From contig JAFSTN010000020.1 of the NCBI GenBank assembly GCA_017450485.1, positions 25,374 through 89,373 on the forward strand: DNA of 64,000 nt. The letters are read 5' to 3'. This document shows, piece after piece, positions 40,901-46,698 of this stretch; positions within the stretch are counted from its first letter, which is position 1; every line of letters begins with the position of its first letter. The position numbers and the translations under genes are program-made. Below the pieces are notes generated by a model. That model was not told the origin of the DNA, searched no databases, and saw only the letters and a list, made by a program, of their open reading frames with translations. Source of the stretch: Lachnospiraceae bacterium (GTDB taxonomy: Bacteria > Bacillota > Clostridia > Lachnospirales > Lachnospiraceae).

Positions 40901-41593
40901 AGAATAGCATACAATGTCGAGGAAGTATCCGTACCTGCAGGATATACCGAGAATATCAGAAGAGACGGTGATATGTTTATCGTCACCAACAGCTTCAGAC
41001 CTGCAGAGACCGAGATACGCGTGACCAAGGTATGGGATGATATGAATGATGCCGCCGGTATCAGACCTACATCCATACAGGTAGCGTTGACCAGAAACGG
41101 CGCTGATATTGAGACAGTTACTCTGAGCGCAGCTAACGGCTGGACACATACCTGGAGCGGACTTCCTACGATATTGGCAGACGGTTCCGGAACCAGGGCA
41201 GAGTACTCGGTACGTGAGGTGACGCAGATACTCGGATATACAGTAAGTATCAGCGGAAGCGGAGAGGTTTACACGATCACCAACTACTATCGCGGAACCG
41301 ATACTCCTCCTACACCGCCGGATACACCTACCGAGGAAGAAGGCACAACCCGTGGAGGAACCAGAACATCTTCCACCCAGCCTCCGTACACCATCCCCGA
41401 TGAGCCTACGCCTCTGGCCGGCCTCTCGGAAGTACTCGGAGCAAGACGTGCACCGAATCCTTCGGTACTTGGAGCGAGACGTTCACCTCAGACAGGTGAT
41501 GCGTCCAATGCAGCCGCATTTGTGGCAGCCATGGCATCCGCAGGTGCGATGATGGGAGCATGGTTCTCGATGCGTAAGCGCAAAAAGGGATAA
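28997..41593 (+). CDS. Giant cell-wall-anchored Cna-B repeat surface protein (4198 aa)
   Basis: Predicted adhesin or surface stalk. In order it has a signal peptide (1-36, ending IEAFA), a very acidic N-terminal region (to about 480), and a choice-of-anchor-A-like domain (about 810-1093). Then come two pilin-isopeptide-like and SpaA-like domains (about 1105-1565), 25 Cna-B-like repeats (K1570 to about 4098), a Thr/Pro linker, a doubled VLGARR segment, and the sorting signal SPQTG at 4163-4167 with a hydrophobic stretch and RKRKKG tail. Most repeats keep the Lys (KxW), Glu (YTVTE) and Asn (TNTHTP) needed for intramolecular isopeptide bonds. The start at 28997 has GGAG six bases upstream; a TTG at 28985 is the alternative. 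The frame is intact over 12.6 kb. The ligand is unknown. Confidence 0.93.
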   Translation: MKKRRKTKLWKKVLVGFMSVTMFLGNLSNLSIEAFAATDDVLYGEEEAADITDAEPASPEVEELEPEVEQEPEEVVYYTVSYYDSEGTLIGSSEFAEGSGLSLPASDGVAYWTDADGVEYLEGDEVYDNLSLFAVVDDIDIEEETVEEDLPEDQVLVYAVLKDAEGGFIDEFRITEDMYLVPDEDNDAPVVDGYEFKSAQLDMSTVSEVLVDETEEGLLIYTVDGVELEADADIELVYESTAIDFNVSVEVVDEDGALIKGYETAELPEAIEGTLDLADAGNAPIEVEGYEYVKAAIGDETVYSVTIEPADAYYETDNGFVDIESDLLITLVYAESDVATNLTATIVDEFGDEIDEQYTAMELPEFDADGILVLDDPELPPVEDVKVKTGLFRSIKYTYVKAFIIDSMTSNNTVVSAIKAEEAADGIGTYYSYTTDGETWIKIKENTTVLFEYSDGKKTVYTYEDGYVRVTATLQHANAVPDDAYFAVTPLTEGSGYDVDTYIDALNAKADTPADSEDFKYTAENTLLYDIAFYTDETMTEEIEPADGMVKTEIAFLQNQLKDDLEADDKSELLINHLSLDEGVVEEAGTTANANVSVSSINVEPVAAEVSVAGESVAFSTEGYSVFTISSPSIGKKIKTEFTTADGAPVSSDKLPSAYLYVYKLDDQNQHALIALDGSVGSFENGVLTVDAESLKNDNLRSFTYGSDLSKSYGVEIWQLTSPDKASSANISSTYDMNNFVKRVYNTPYEERSGLVDMYEFEFPVDDLSSTSSDYVITARQVPVSAFTDAPSMLGEAAAFGVIADTYHSHADTQTNFAVKKFIGRGAGDVGATGADMANNPGTSYAGVIENVLQIKNNLGPSAVYYGDSFTQQSNGNQQLYYNSNGDLIIQDDSGKAHVASLPVDMINSKVDSLISGISVASGDMITLPTAADGLSAAPYYLDTTKLPSGTIHINLDESEGNGMSLYDIWSTSQKVYINKNSDQTIVFHSSRTAITLQQFNVCNDGSGNNYQRTETPATAGETNLRLADIANTIVFDFPSATSLEFGGESSSSVVGMFYAPNARAQWKTACAGWLICDYADGSDGEWHFIYQHVPEPDEPDDDEDTNTATLRFELTKHLIDDRTGGTADISLWPENGFSFRISKYLCNDDGDINASKLGVINRADLIPDLTGMDENGEMIVTIGRDQAETPVVVGTADFVGSEVWNSTEGVHEWYENGVLDHKYMAFMYKVEEIDPENPDYTIDTKPYYVKFFVNVTRTLEGNTVKYYACVDGPHIANTVSAGTQCRQIPLELTNHYLPKSETGVIRLTKRLEGKDSAENVKYSFRMFGQDNTRFPVSVHHADVVFTSSMGRNVEYTTAIEPINSQDREVFYFDLYADETISISGLPTFAPGHRTNGTAIPNEYTVQELGAQSDADEVYLEGTVNMQAATWNPTGYDLDVLTKDFHETLNAAITYVNVYYSKLTIEKSIVGYENLTDEQKRQITFTVTGPSFPDGTTVTYDQFTDGKYEFTRLERGDYTVRESGQNIDQEYICETTYSDNGTVTIDGDHPGTVTVTNKYTHNSTSVSGSKTWRDGNNQDGLRPGSITIRLMANGQAAPGVEPITVTPDELGNWSWTFDHLPKYDDKGKEITYTVTEDAVPGYTTTYSTDHLSVVNNHAPEITSVRVQKTWAGDEGNTEFRPSGITIDLLANGVVTATRTLNADNGWKCEFVNLPKKANGADIEYTINEVSVDRYETAVSGDAATGFTVTNTYTPEYVQIHGKKVWDDESDFDGSRPEQIVLHLYANGVEKYSKTVKASDYASDADEWAWDFNEYNLDKYIGGQEIAYTVTEDVLTGDYSTTYSQVTPDAAGHYDYENNSIVITNSYTPGKTNVSGSKTWNDDNNKDGKRPTSIEISLIKTVGATVSTYDTKTVTAADGWAWEWTGLPVKENNAPISWSIEEPEIPGYETVVSGYNVTNTHESEKVKISGVKTWIDANDQDGLRDTVTIGLYKGDEQIRTADATKANGWTWSFDNLDKYEAGKLISYNVRELTHITGYDITPDSARIDVTLTDATTEVKDLEFTNTHTPYVVNIRGTKVWVDNDNQDGIRPTTVSIELLANGKRVDTAEVPNVDGKWEFAFYNLPRKAGGVNIEYTVRETNVPAGYTVAYDQPGTSGEETCTITNTHTPKTIDISGGKTWVDADDQDGLRPDSITVRLLANGTEVADKTVEPDANGDWKYEFTDLPEKENGSKITYTVTEDAVAGYDSVVNGYNITNTHTPEKISISGGKSWNDNDNQDGLRPDSITLELYMNGQKTERSVTTSADNGWLWEFDNLDAYAGGEKIAYTVKEEPVEGYTTVPTDGFVATTSDREAADNLSELVFNNTHTPEKTRISVAKEWSDAENQDGKRPSAVTVNLLANGSITATATLSSSNNWQHTFDDLDKYLGGQEIVYSISESDVEGYTPTYVDSTDDEGYRVVTITNSYTPETTYVSAQKIWSDGENQDGSRPQQVTVILKANGEEIHRKSAYANTNWACSFTNLPKYSAGEEILYTIEEVSVEGYTSAITNVEGKTNEYIITNTHKPATISISGGKKWEDNNNQDGVRPQSITVKLNATNVAADERTTTATAPDYAWSFKDLPKYQNGVEILYVATEEQTGDLTANGYTLTDTTEASRDAAGNYQGIIFTNTHTPATVEISGSKNWDDNDNQDGIRPDSISVQLYADGQASGTPMTVRAGADNKWTWSFTDLPRFKDGKEISYTVEEILPEDLDYELTRTDAGKYDPATGNKTEIVFTNTHTPATMDIRGIKKWEDNNDQDGLRDTVTIILYKTVDGKKTKAGETTASADSNWEWKFENLPKMAAGELIHYEVEEINVPAGYTGGLTNAGQQDNNGNVVGVEFTNTHTPELTFIEGTKVWDDNHDQDGKRPVSIKLNLYQNNDLKVYRSQVLTPDDKTADSWSWRFDDLPKYSEGKLITYRVEEVAVTGYQAPEYSDDHKVITNKRVPELTEVRGTKVWNDAKNQDGKRPGSVTVHLYADGVDTGKSVTLTEETGWDFGFTELPKYKNGARIAYTVTEDEVEGYSTVITGDVNNVNPYFTITNSYTPGKVAVSGGKVWNDDDDKDGLRPDSITVRLLADGVEKDSVTALKSKGYAWAFTELPEYASGQKIEYTVTEDAVEGYETTITSAGTNQWTITNTHESEKIDLSGKKTWNDSSNRDGVRPASITVNLLADGKVVKSQNVSADENGKWEYTFTGLDKYRNHGTEIEYTVTEDPIVIPAGHNNQYQVAYDGMNITNTYDPETVNIHGSKTWDDAGNQDNVRPASITVQLKVNGTTSQEVEIPVAEDGSASWEFNDLPKYADGKEIEYTIAEQPVDKYVTTVSGYNLVNTHTPQLTDVEVVKDWKDFNDQDGIRPESISVQLKANGTPVEGKSVILSEANNWKYKFTDLPMFAAGSAIIYSVEETAVSGYDVSYAGEGTYKLIITNTHKPEYVGLTVRKNWIGGTASAGSVELSIEGRTADGSVVVPAETYKVSAPNWTLEITAASETLPKNYDGKPIQYYVTEVVPQDASYIQVDVNGAKYNGTVQATADASGNEFTADIYNLALTQITVLKQWENDPGYFGGNGYVDVTLLADGTAYKTAQVKASDDWTYTFTDLPVFNADGSKIVYTVDENTKLAEYNSANGGQPDIDTSQFAATGTIIIKNVLDPLTLTVNKQWLGDPAGTKHDDIQVRIMSSVPTSTTATTVFDRIRKVLGGGSDKWYEYATVTLGESNNWTYTVDNLPRYALVGNDVVKVSYAVEEPDVPEGYTSVTNVDGSTATVINTGYTSVAGFKTWDDGSNIAGYRPGSADFAALIGLYQDGKQFTNGTDATHFRWLDTTGDSWSFEFYDLPAGHTYTIGELARVLGYGEPVIDGYTIRNPLEFTQIGVTKIWDDADNAYSSRPASIAFRLLANGTQANIAGVTPIVTLDSTDGASYIWKNLPVNDRNGNRIAYNVEEVSVPAGYTENIRRDGDMFIVTNSFRPAETEIRVTKVWDDMNDAAGIRPTSIQVALTRNGADIETVTLSAANGWTHTWSGLPTILADGSGTRAEYSVREVTQILGYTVSISGSGEVYTITNYYRGTDTPPTPPDTPTEEEGTTRGGTRTSSTQPPYTIPDEPTPLAGLSEVLGARRAPNPSVLGARRSPQTGDASNAAAFVAAMASAGAMMGAWFSMRKRKKG
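33689..41289 (+). repeat. Tandem array of 25 Cna-B-like coding repeats
   Basis: Each unit is about 270-330 bases (90-110 residues). Units begin with KxW followed in most by a D/N-rich QDGxRP loop, contain YTVTE, and end TNTHTPE or similar. Units 1-19 are close to each other; several share long DNA matches around AGGATGGCTTAAGACCTGA (about 35549, 35829 and, with changes, 38299). Units 5 and 13 share a variant LRDTVTI. Units 20-25 are more diverged and mostly lack the QDG loop. The array is a likely site of copy-number change and assembly error. Confidence 0.9.
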
Positions 41594-41628
41594 TTATTTA
41601 ATCGAAGAGTAATCAAAAAGTATTATGG

Positions 41629-41660
41629 ATCACACCGGTCATTGCGGCCGGTGTGATTTT
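41629..41660 (+). terminator. Rho-independent terminator after giant surface protein
   Basis: ATCACACCGG and CCGGTGTGAT form a perfect 10-bp stem with a 9-base loop, followed by TTTT. Confidence 0.88.
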
Positions 41661-41670
41661 GCGGTATACT
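41642..41670 (+). promoter_or_regulatory. Possible promoter of the FKBP gene
   Basis: TTGCGG and TATACT are 17 bases apart. The -35 falls in the loop of the preceding terminator, so the pair could be chance. Confidence 0.4.
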
Positions 41671-41713
41671 GTTAACGTTGTGTTTTTATATAACTATTTG
41701 AGGAGTACTTGTT

Positions 41714-43027
41714 ATGAACGATAGTGAATTAAAAGAGATCAACGATACGATCGATGCTGTAGAAGACACAGAGGATGAGAGCGAGGAGACTGTAGAGACA
41801 GTCGGGTCATCCGATAAGAAAAATGATTCGGATAGAAGCGATTCCGATAAGTCTCACTCCCGGCAAAAGAGAGAGCAGCGTCGCAAGGAAGTGGCTCAGG
41901 CGAGACGCCGTGCCAGATCTGCAAGGATCGCAGGATATATCAGCATTGCAGTAGTGGCAGCGTTAGTCATCTGGGGTGTAGTTGCACTTGTGATGAAGCA
42001 GATGGATAAGGTTAGCCCGAATGAGAATTACTCTGACGGCTTAGAGGCAAACGGATATATTACGGGTGTTAAGGCATCTGATAAGATAACACTTCCTGAC
42101 TACAAGAACATTTCCGTACCGTATTCCGAGATTGAGTTTACAGACGAAAAGATCGATGCCGAGATAGAAAGCCTTCTCACCGGATATAATAATCTGAATA
42201 CTGACGAGTCCGCTCAGGTTAAGGACGGAGATGATGTGGAGATCGCATATGTCGGTACTATAGACGGCGTTGAATTTGAAGGAGGGAGCTCCGAATCATA
42301 TAAACTGACTATCGGTTCCGATACTTTTATACCCGGATTCGAGGATCAGCTGATAGGAGCCAATGTAGGATCGACTGTGGAGGTGAATGTAACATTTCCC
42401 GAAGATTATCGCAATGCCGATGTTGCAGGGAAGGATGCGGTATTTACCGTAGATGTAAACGGTATATATGAGGCTGCCACTTTTGATGATGAGTTCGTAA
42501 AAACCAACTTAAGCGACAAGGCCACCACTGCAGACGGATACCGTGAGTATGTTCGTAGCACACATGAAGATGAGAATCTGGAAACTTATCTGAAGGATTA
42601 CCTGAAAGAGAATACTACAGTAAGTTCTTATCCGTCCAAGTATCTGAAAGCACTTAAGGGCATCAAGATGTTTGACGACCAGCAGTCATACGAGTATATG
42701 AATCAGTTCTATCAGAACTATTACGGATCGGCAGCTTATGATTCTTTCGAGTCATATATCGGGACTTCGATGGATGAGTATTATCAGACACTGAAGGATC
42801 AGGCAAAGGAAACCTGCAAGGAGAATATGATCTATCAGGCGATAGTAGAGAAGGAAGGCGCTGTAGCTGATGCGGATTATTACAGGGCTAAGCTGGTAGC
42901 TGACGGCCAGACTGAGGATTACTATGATACTCTGGTAACAACTTCGGGAGAGCCTTTCGTACTTCAGCAGGCTATCGCAGCCAAGGCTCTTGAGATAGTC
43001 AAGGCAGGAGCAAGCGTACAGAAGTAA
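41714..43027 (+). CDS. Membrane-anchored FKBP-type peptidyl-prolyl isomerase (trigger-factor-like)
   Basis: This 437-residue protein has a charged cytoplasmic tail (1-70), one membrane segment (about 73-94) and an extracytoplasmic part. The FKBP domain is about residues 168-252 (VKDGDDVEIAYVGTIDG, IPGFEDQLIGANVGS), followed by a helical region resembling the trigger-factor C-terminal arms. It would catalyse proline isomerisation and assist folding outside the membrane. AGGAG lies eight bases before the ATG. Directly following a 4198-residue secreted protein rich in THTP and RP turns, it is a good candidate folding helper for it; that link is inference from position. Confidence 0.88.
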   Translation: MNDSELKEINDTIDAVEDTEDESEETVETVGSSDKKNDSDRSDSDKSHSRQKREQRRKEVAQARRRARSARIAGYISIAVVAALVIWGVVALVMKQMDKVSPNENYSDGLEANGYITGVKASDKITLPDYKNISVPYSEIEFTDEKIDAEIESLLTGYNNLNTDESAQVKDGDDVEIAYVGTIDGVEFEGGSSESYKLTIGSDTFIPGFEDQLIGANVGSTVEVNVTFPEDYRNADVAGKDAVFTVDVNGIYEAATFDDEFVKTNLSDKATTADGYREYVRSTHEDENLETYLKDYLKENTTVSSYPSKYLKALKGIKMFDDQQSYEYMNQFYQNYYGSAAYDSFESYIGTSMDEYYQTLKDQAKETCKENMIYQAIVEKEGAVADADYYRAKLVADGQTEDYYDTLVTTSGEPFVLQQAIAAKALEIVKAGASVQK

Positions 43028-43066
43028 CGTTTTTGACACAAAGCTGTGTGAGTATAGAGGTTAAGG

Positions 43067-43684
43067 TCAGCGCAGACGACCGGCTTCGAATTTGCGACGC
43101 AGCATAAGAGCATCTTTGAGTTTTTCATACCTGTCGGATGTACGTCCGGCAGGTATTTCTATATCTATCGATGCGGACATGATGTCGATCATATCATCAT
43201 CGATCCTGACGTGCATGCGGGAGAGTATCTCGAGCCGCTGATCACATGTATCGGCATCGAGAAAGGCTTCCAGATCAGGATCGAGAGAAAACGGACTGTC
43301 TTCGGAGGAAGTGACAACGGCAGAAACCGATAGATTCCCGGCAGATATCGGAGTACTGCTGACAGAAGCATCGGCAGAAGCAGCTGTACGGTCCTCAGAT
43401 ACTGCAGGGGAAACCTGCACCGGTGTATCTGCAGCACTGATCAGCTCAAACCTGTACTTCTGCGTGACATCGGGATATTTCCCGTGATCGACCTCGCTCA
43501 TAAACATATCTAGCGGTCTGACATAGTATCTGTAATCGCCGTAGAGAGCCTGATATACTACGCATTCTTTGCCGTCTTCGGAATCCACGGCAATGCAGTT
43601 TATCTGGTAGATATTACCCTTGAAATGCTTATATATCTGCTGGGGTATGGGACGTTGTCTCTGGTTGGAATTATTATCGTTCAT
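43067..43684 (-). CDS. DUF1653 protein
   Basis: This soluble 205-residue protein has a DUF1653 domain in its first 75 residues: IYKHFKGNIYQIN, VVYQALYGDYRYYVRP and MFMSEVDHGKYP. The rest is a low-complexity linker and a short helical C-terminus of no recognised family. The function of DUF1653 is unknown. No Shine-Dalgarno is present; an extended -10 (TGTTATACT) ends six bases before the ATG, which points to a leaderless mRNA. Confidence 0.85.
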   Translation of the reverse strand: MNDNNSNQRQRPIPQQIYKHFKGNIYQINCIAVDSEDGKECVVYQALYGDYRYYVRPLDMFMSEVDHGKYPDVTQKYRFELISAADTPVQVSPAVSEDRTAASADASVSSTPISAGNLSVSAVVTSSEDSPFSLDPDLEAFLDADTCDQRLEILSRMHVRIDDDMIDIMSASIDIEIPAGRTSDRYEKLKDALMLRRKFEAGRLR

Positions 43685-43690
43685 GTAAAC

Positions 43691-43699
43691 AGTATAACA
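43691..43699 (-). promoter_or_regulatory. Extended -10 promoter giving a probable leaderless DUF1653 mRNA
   Basis: Read on the - strand, TGT-TATACT is followed by GTTTAC and then ATG. Normal spacing puts the transcription start at or next to the A of the ATG. No convincing -35 hexamer is present, as is common for extended -10 promoters. Confidence 0.55.
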
Positions 43700-43779
43700 A
43701 AAAAAAGGAAATATAGTGGAATTATTTTGAAGTTCAAGGTATACTATAAGACGTTGAGATTATTCATGAGGAGGATGTT

Positions 43780-44667
43780 ATGAGTAACTATATTCTATCA
43801 TGTTGTTCGACCGCCGATGGCGATCAGGAATTCTTTGAATCCAGAGATATACACTATGCCTGCTTTCATTTCTTCCTTGACGGAGTAGAGTATGAGGATG
43901 ATCTGGGCAAGTCGATGCCGTTCGATAAGTTCTACCAGGCAATGGCTGATGGTGCCATGACCAAGACATCACAGCTCAATGTTGAGGAATTTACCGAGTA
44001 TTTTACACCTTTTCTGGAGGAAGGTAAGGACATACTTCATCTGAGCCTGAGTTCAGGCATATCGGGAGCAGTCAATGCCGCCCGTATAGCAGCTGATGAC
44101 CTGTCCGAGAAATATCCCGACCGTAAGATCTATATAGTGGATTCGCTGGCAGCTTCCGCCGGATTCGCTCTGCTTATGGATAGGCTTGCCGACCTGCGTG
44201 ATGCGGGGAAGAGCATCGATGAAGTACGTGTTTACGCGGAAGATAATAAGAAAAAGCTTAACCATTGGTTCTTTACAACGGATCTGCAGTATCTGGTCAG
44301 AGGAGGCCGTGTGTCCAAGGTTGCAGGTTTCTTCGGTACTGCTTTGAGCATATGCCCGCTGCTCAATGTGGACTATGAAGGTAAGCTGATCGCACGTGAG
44401 AAGATCCGTACCAAGAAGAAGGTTATAGAAGCCTGTGAGAAGAAGATGGAAGAGCTGGCTGAGAACAGGCTTGATTACAGCGGCAAGGTTTTCATTTCCA
44501 ATGCATATTGCTATGAGGATGCCAGAGCACTCGCCGATCTCATAGAATCCAGATTCCATAAGCTGGCTGAGCCGGTACATATCTTTTCGATCGGAACGGT
44601 CATCGGATCTCATACAGGTCCGGGTACCGTGGCACTGTTCTTCTGGGGTGACGAACGCTACAACTAA
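43780..44667 (+). CDS. DegV family fatty-acid-binding protein
   Basis: DegV (FakB-like) proteins bind a fatty acid and, with FakA, present it for phosphorylation. The 295-residue protein shows TKTSQLNVEEF, the LSLSSGISGAVNAA loop, DSLAASAGFALL and YLVRGGRVSK, all typical. GAGGAGG lies before the ATG. No fakA is nearby. The gene ends in a two-way terminator shared with glyA. Confidence 0.92.
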   Translation: MSNYILSCCSTADGDQEFFESRDIHYACFHFFLDGVEYEDDLGKSMPFDKFYQAMADGAMTKTSQLNVEEFTEYFTPFLEEGKDILHLSLSSGISGAVNAARIAADDLSEKYPDRKIYIVDSLAASAGFALLMDRLADLRDAGKSIDEVRVYAEDNKKKLNHWFFTTDLQYLVRGGRVSKVAGFFGTALSICPLLNVDYEGKLIAREKIRTKKKVIEACEKKMEELAENRLDYSGKVFISNAYCYEDARALADLIESRFHKLAEPVHIFSIGTVIGSHTGPGTVALFFWGDERYN

Positions 44668-44675
44668 GATAAAAT

Positions 44676-44712
44676 AAAAGACCGTGTGCCATGTGCACAC
44701 GGTCTTTTTTTT
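44676..44712. terminator. Bidirectional terminator between degV and glyA
   Basis: AAAAGACCGTGTGC and GCACACGGTCTTTT form a 14-bp stem around CATGT, with A-rich and T-rich flanks, so it works for both convergent genes. Confidence 0.93.
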
Positions 44713-44722
44713 GGATTAAGGA

Positions 44723-45964
44723 TTACTGGATAAGAGGGTATTTTGCAGTCAGCTCATCCACGATCGCTCTGGCTTTGGCTATGCCTGCATCGCCTTCCTT
44801 TACCACATAGCTTATGGCTTCGGCTACGCGGTCGAAATCAGCTGTTCCGAGGCCTCTGGATGTGGCAGCGGGAGTACCCAGACGGATACCGCTGGTTACA
44901 AAAGGCTTCTGGGGGTCGTTCGGAATCGTATTCTTGTTGGCTGTGATATGAGCTTCATCAAGCTGCTTCTCAACTACCTTTCCGGTGAGTTCGTAGGGAG
45001 TTAAGTCCATCAGCATCAGGTGGTTGTCCGTACCGCCGGATACGATCTTGATGTCTCTGCTCATCAGGCCGTTACAGAGTGCCTGAGCATTATCCACGAT
45101 ATTCTGAGCATATACCTTGAATGAAGGATCCAGGGCTTCCTTGAAGCATACTGCTTTGGCGGCGATTACATGCATGAGAGGACCGCCCTGTATGCCGGGG
45201 AATATGGCTTTGTTGAAGTTATATTTTGCATTTACTTCTTCGCTGCACATGATCAGACCGCCTCTCGGTCCGCGAAGGGTCTTATGTGTGGTGGTTGTGG
45301 TCACATGAGCGTAAGGAATGGGTGAGGGGTGAAGTCCCGTTGCTACCAGACCGGCGATATGTGCGATATCGACCATCAGTACGGCACCTACTTCGTCAGC
45401 GATCTCTCTGAAATTCTTGAAATCTATGGTTCTGCAATAAGCGGAAGCGCCTGCCACGATCAGCTTCGGCTTGCACTCAAGAGCGATACGTCTTACTTCA
45501 TCATAATCTATGAAGCCATCGTTGTTTACACCGTAAGGTACACAGTTAAAATATTTACCGGAGAAGTTTACCGGTGAGCCGTGGGAGAGATGTCCGCCGT
45601 GATCCAGATTCATGCCCATGAATGTGTCGCCGGGCTCCATGATGGCAAAGAACACTGCCATATTTGCCTGTGCTCCGGAGTGGGGCTGTACGTTTGCGTA
45701 CTCGGCGCCGAAGAGCTTCTTTGCACGTTCTCTGGCCAGGTCTTCAACAACATCAACACACTCGCATCCGCCGTAGTATCTCTTGCCGGGATATCCTTCC
45801 GCATATTTATTGGTCAGGGGAGATCCCATAGCGGCCATAACGGCTTTACTTACCCAGTTTTCCGAAGCAATGAGCTCGATATGACTGTTCTGTCTGTTCT
45901 GCTCGGCAACTATCGCTTCGGCTATCTCGGGATCAACGCTTCTAACTTCATCCAAAGAATACAT
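44723..45964 (-). CDS. glyA: Serine hydroxymethyltransferase
   Basis: GlyA converts serine and tetrahydrofolate to glycine and methylene-THF, using PLP. The 413-residue length is normal. Visible motifs are [40 protein letters not shown] and the PLP-lysine site [15 protein letters not shown] strong GGAGG precedes the ATG. The upstream region has a promoter but no riboswitch that I recognise. Confidence 0.97.
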   Translation of the reverse strand: MYSLDEVRSVDPEIAEAIVAEQNRQNSHIELIASENWVSKAVMAAMGSPLTNKYAEGYPGKRYYGGCECVDVVEDLARERAKKLFGAEYANVQPHSGAQANMAVFFAIMEPGDTFMGMNLDHGGHLSHGSPVNFSGKYFNCVPYGVNNDGFIDYDEVRRIALECKPKLIVAGASAYCRTIDFKNFREIADEVGAVLMVDIAHIAGLVATGLHPSPIPYAHVTTTTTHKTLRGPRGGLIMCSEEVNAKYNFNKAIFPGIQGGPLMHVIAAKAVCFKEALDPSFKVYAQNIVDNAQALCNGLMSRDIKIVSGGTDNHLMLMDLTPYELTGKVVEKQLDEAHITANKNTIPNDPQKPFVTSGIRLGTPAATSRGLGTADFDRVAEAISYVVKEGDAGIAKARAIVDELTAKYPLIQ

Positions 45965-46017
45965 GATATGTCCTCCAATATGTTATCATTACTGCCTGTG
46001 CAAAACGCACCTTATTC

Positions 46018-46047
46018 AATATATCATAGCGGTCAGCCGGCTGGCAA
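46018..46047 (-). promoter_or_regulatory. Promoter of glyA
   Basis: On the - strand TTGCCA and TATATT are separated by 18 bases. It lies back to back with the promoter of the zinc-ribbon gene. Confidence 0.6.
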
Positions 46048-46053
46048 TCAGAC

Positions 46054-46082
46054 TTGCTTTTATTTGGATAAAAAAGTAAAAT
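46054..46082 (+). promoter_or_regulatory. Promoter of the zinc-ribbon membrane protein gene
   Basis: TTGCTT and TAAAAT are separated by 17 bases. It is divergent from the glyA promoter, with only six bases between the two -35 boxes. Confidence 0.65.
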
Positions 46083-46158
46083 TATATAGATGTCTGTATC
46101 ACGAGAGTTGATCACAGACGCAAAACTTGTGAGATATGAGATATAAGGAGGAAATATC

Positions 46159-46698
46159 ATGATCACTTGTCCTAAATGCGGAACTCAGTTAGAAGACGGA
46201 ACTACTTTCTGCACCAACTGCGGCGCATCACTCGCAGCTCCCGATCCTGCCCCTGCTCCGGCACCTGCCCCTGCTCCTGCTCCTCAGTATCAGCAGGCAC
46301 CTTACGGACAGCCCGGCGTACAGTATCAGCAGCCTTACGGACAGCCCGCATATGCTTATGATCCCGCTGATCATACCGCAGAGTTTGATGCTACCGAAGT
46401 TGCCGATAACAAGATACTTGCAGTCAGCTGCTATCTCTTCGGATTCATCGGTATCATCGTAGCTGCGCTTTTTGCAAAGGATTCCAAATATACAAAGTTC
46501 CATGTAAAGCAGGCACTCAGACTCAGCATTGCGGAAATACTTGCGTTCATTCCCTGTATCATCCCGATCCTCGGTTGGATCGTCACCGGTGTTCTGTTTC
46601 TCATCCTTTTCGTGATCGAGATCATTGCCATCGTATGGGCGTTCCAGGGTAAGTCTAAGGATCTGCCTATGATCAAGGGCATCAAGTTCCTTCAGTAA
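46159..46698 (+). CDS. Zinc-ribbon / Pro-Ala linker / DUF4870-like membrane protein
   Basis: This 179-residue protein starts with a four-Cys zinc ribbon (CPKCG...CTNCG). It continues with an (AP)n and Q/Y/P-rich linker to about residue 75, then a helical hydrophobic domain of the DUF4870/Tic20-like kind with FHVKQALRLS and two to three membrane segments. AAGGAGGA lies before the ATG. Function is unknown. The stop overlaps the next start as TAATG. Confidence 0.85.
   Translation: MITCPKCGTQLEDGTTFCTNCGASLAAPDPAPAPAPAPAPAPQYQQAPYGQPGVQYQQPYGQPAYAYDPADHTAEFDATEVADNKILAVSCYLFGFIGIIVAALFAKDSKYTKFHVKQALRLSIAEILAFIPCIIPILGWIVTGVLFLILFVIEIIAIVWAFQGKSKDLPMIKGIKFLQ

Noticed and set aside
33689-41289. 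CRISPR or tandem DNA repeat array
   Set aside because: The periodicity is that of in-frame Cna-B protein domains with diverged DNA; no short identical repeats with spacers.
45965-46158. THF or glycine riboswitch before glyA
   Set aside because: Neither consensus core is visible; the region is accounted for by two divergent promoters.
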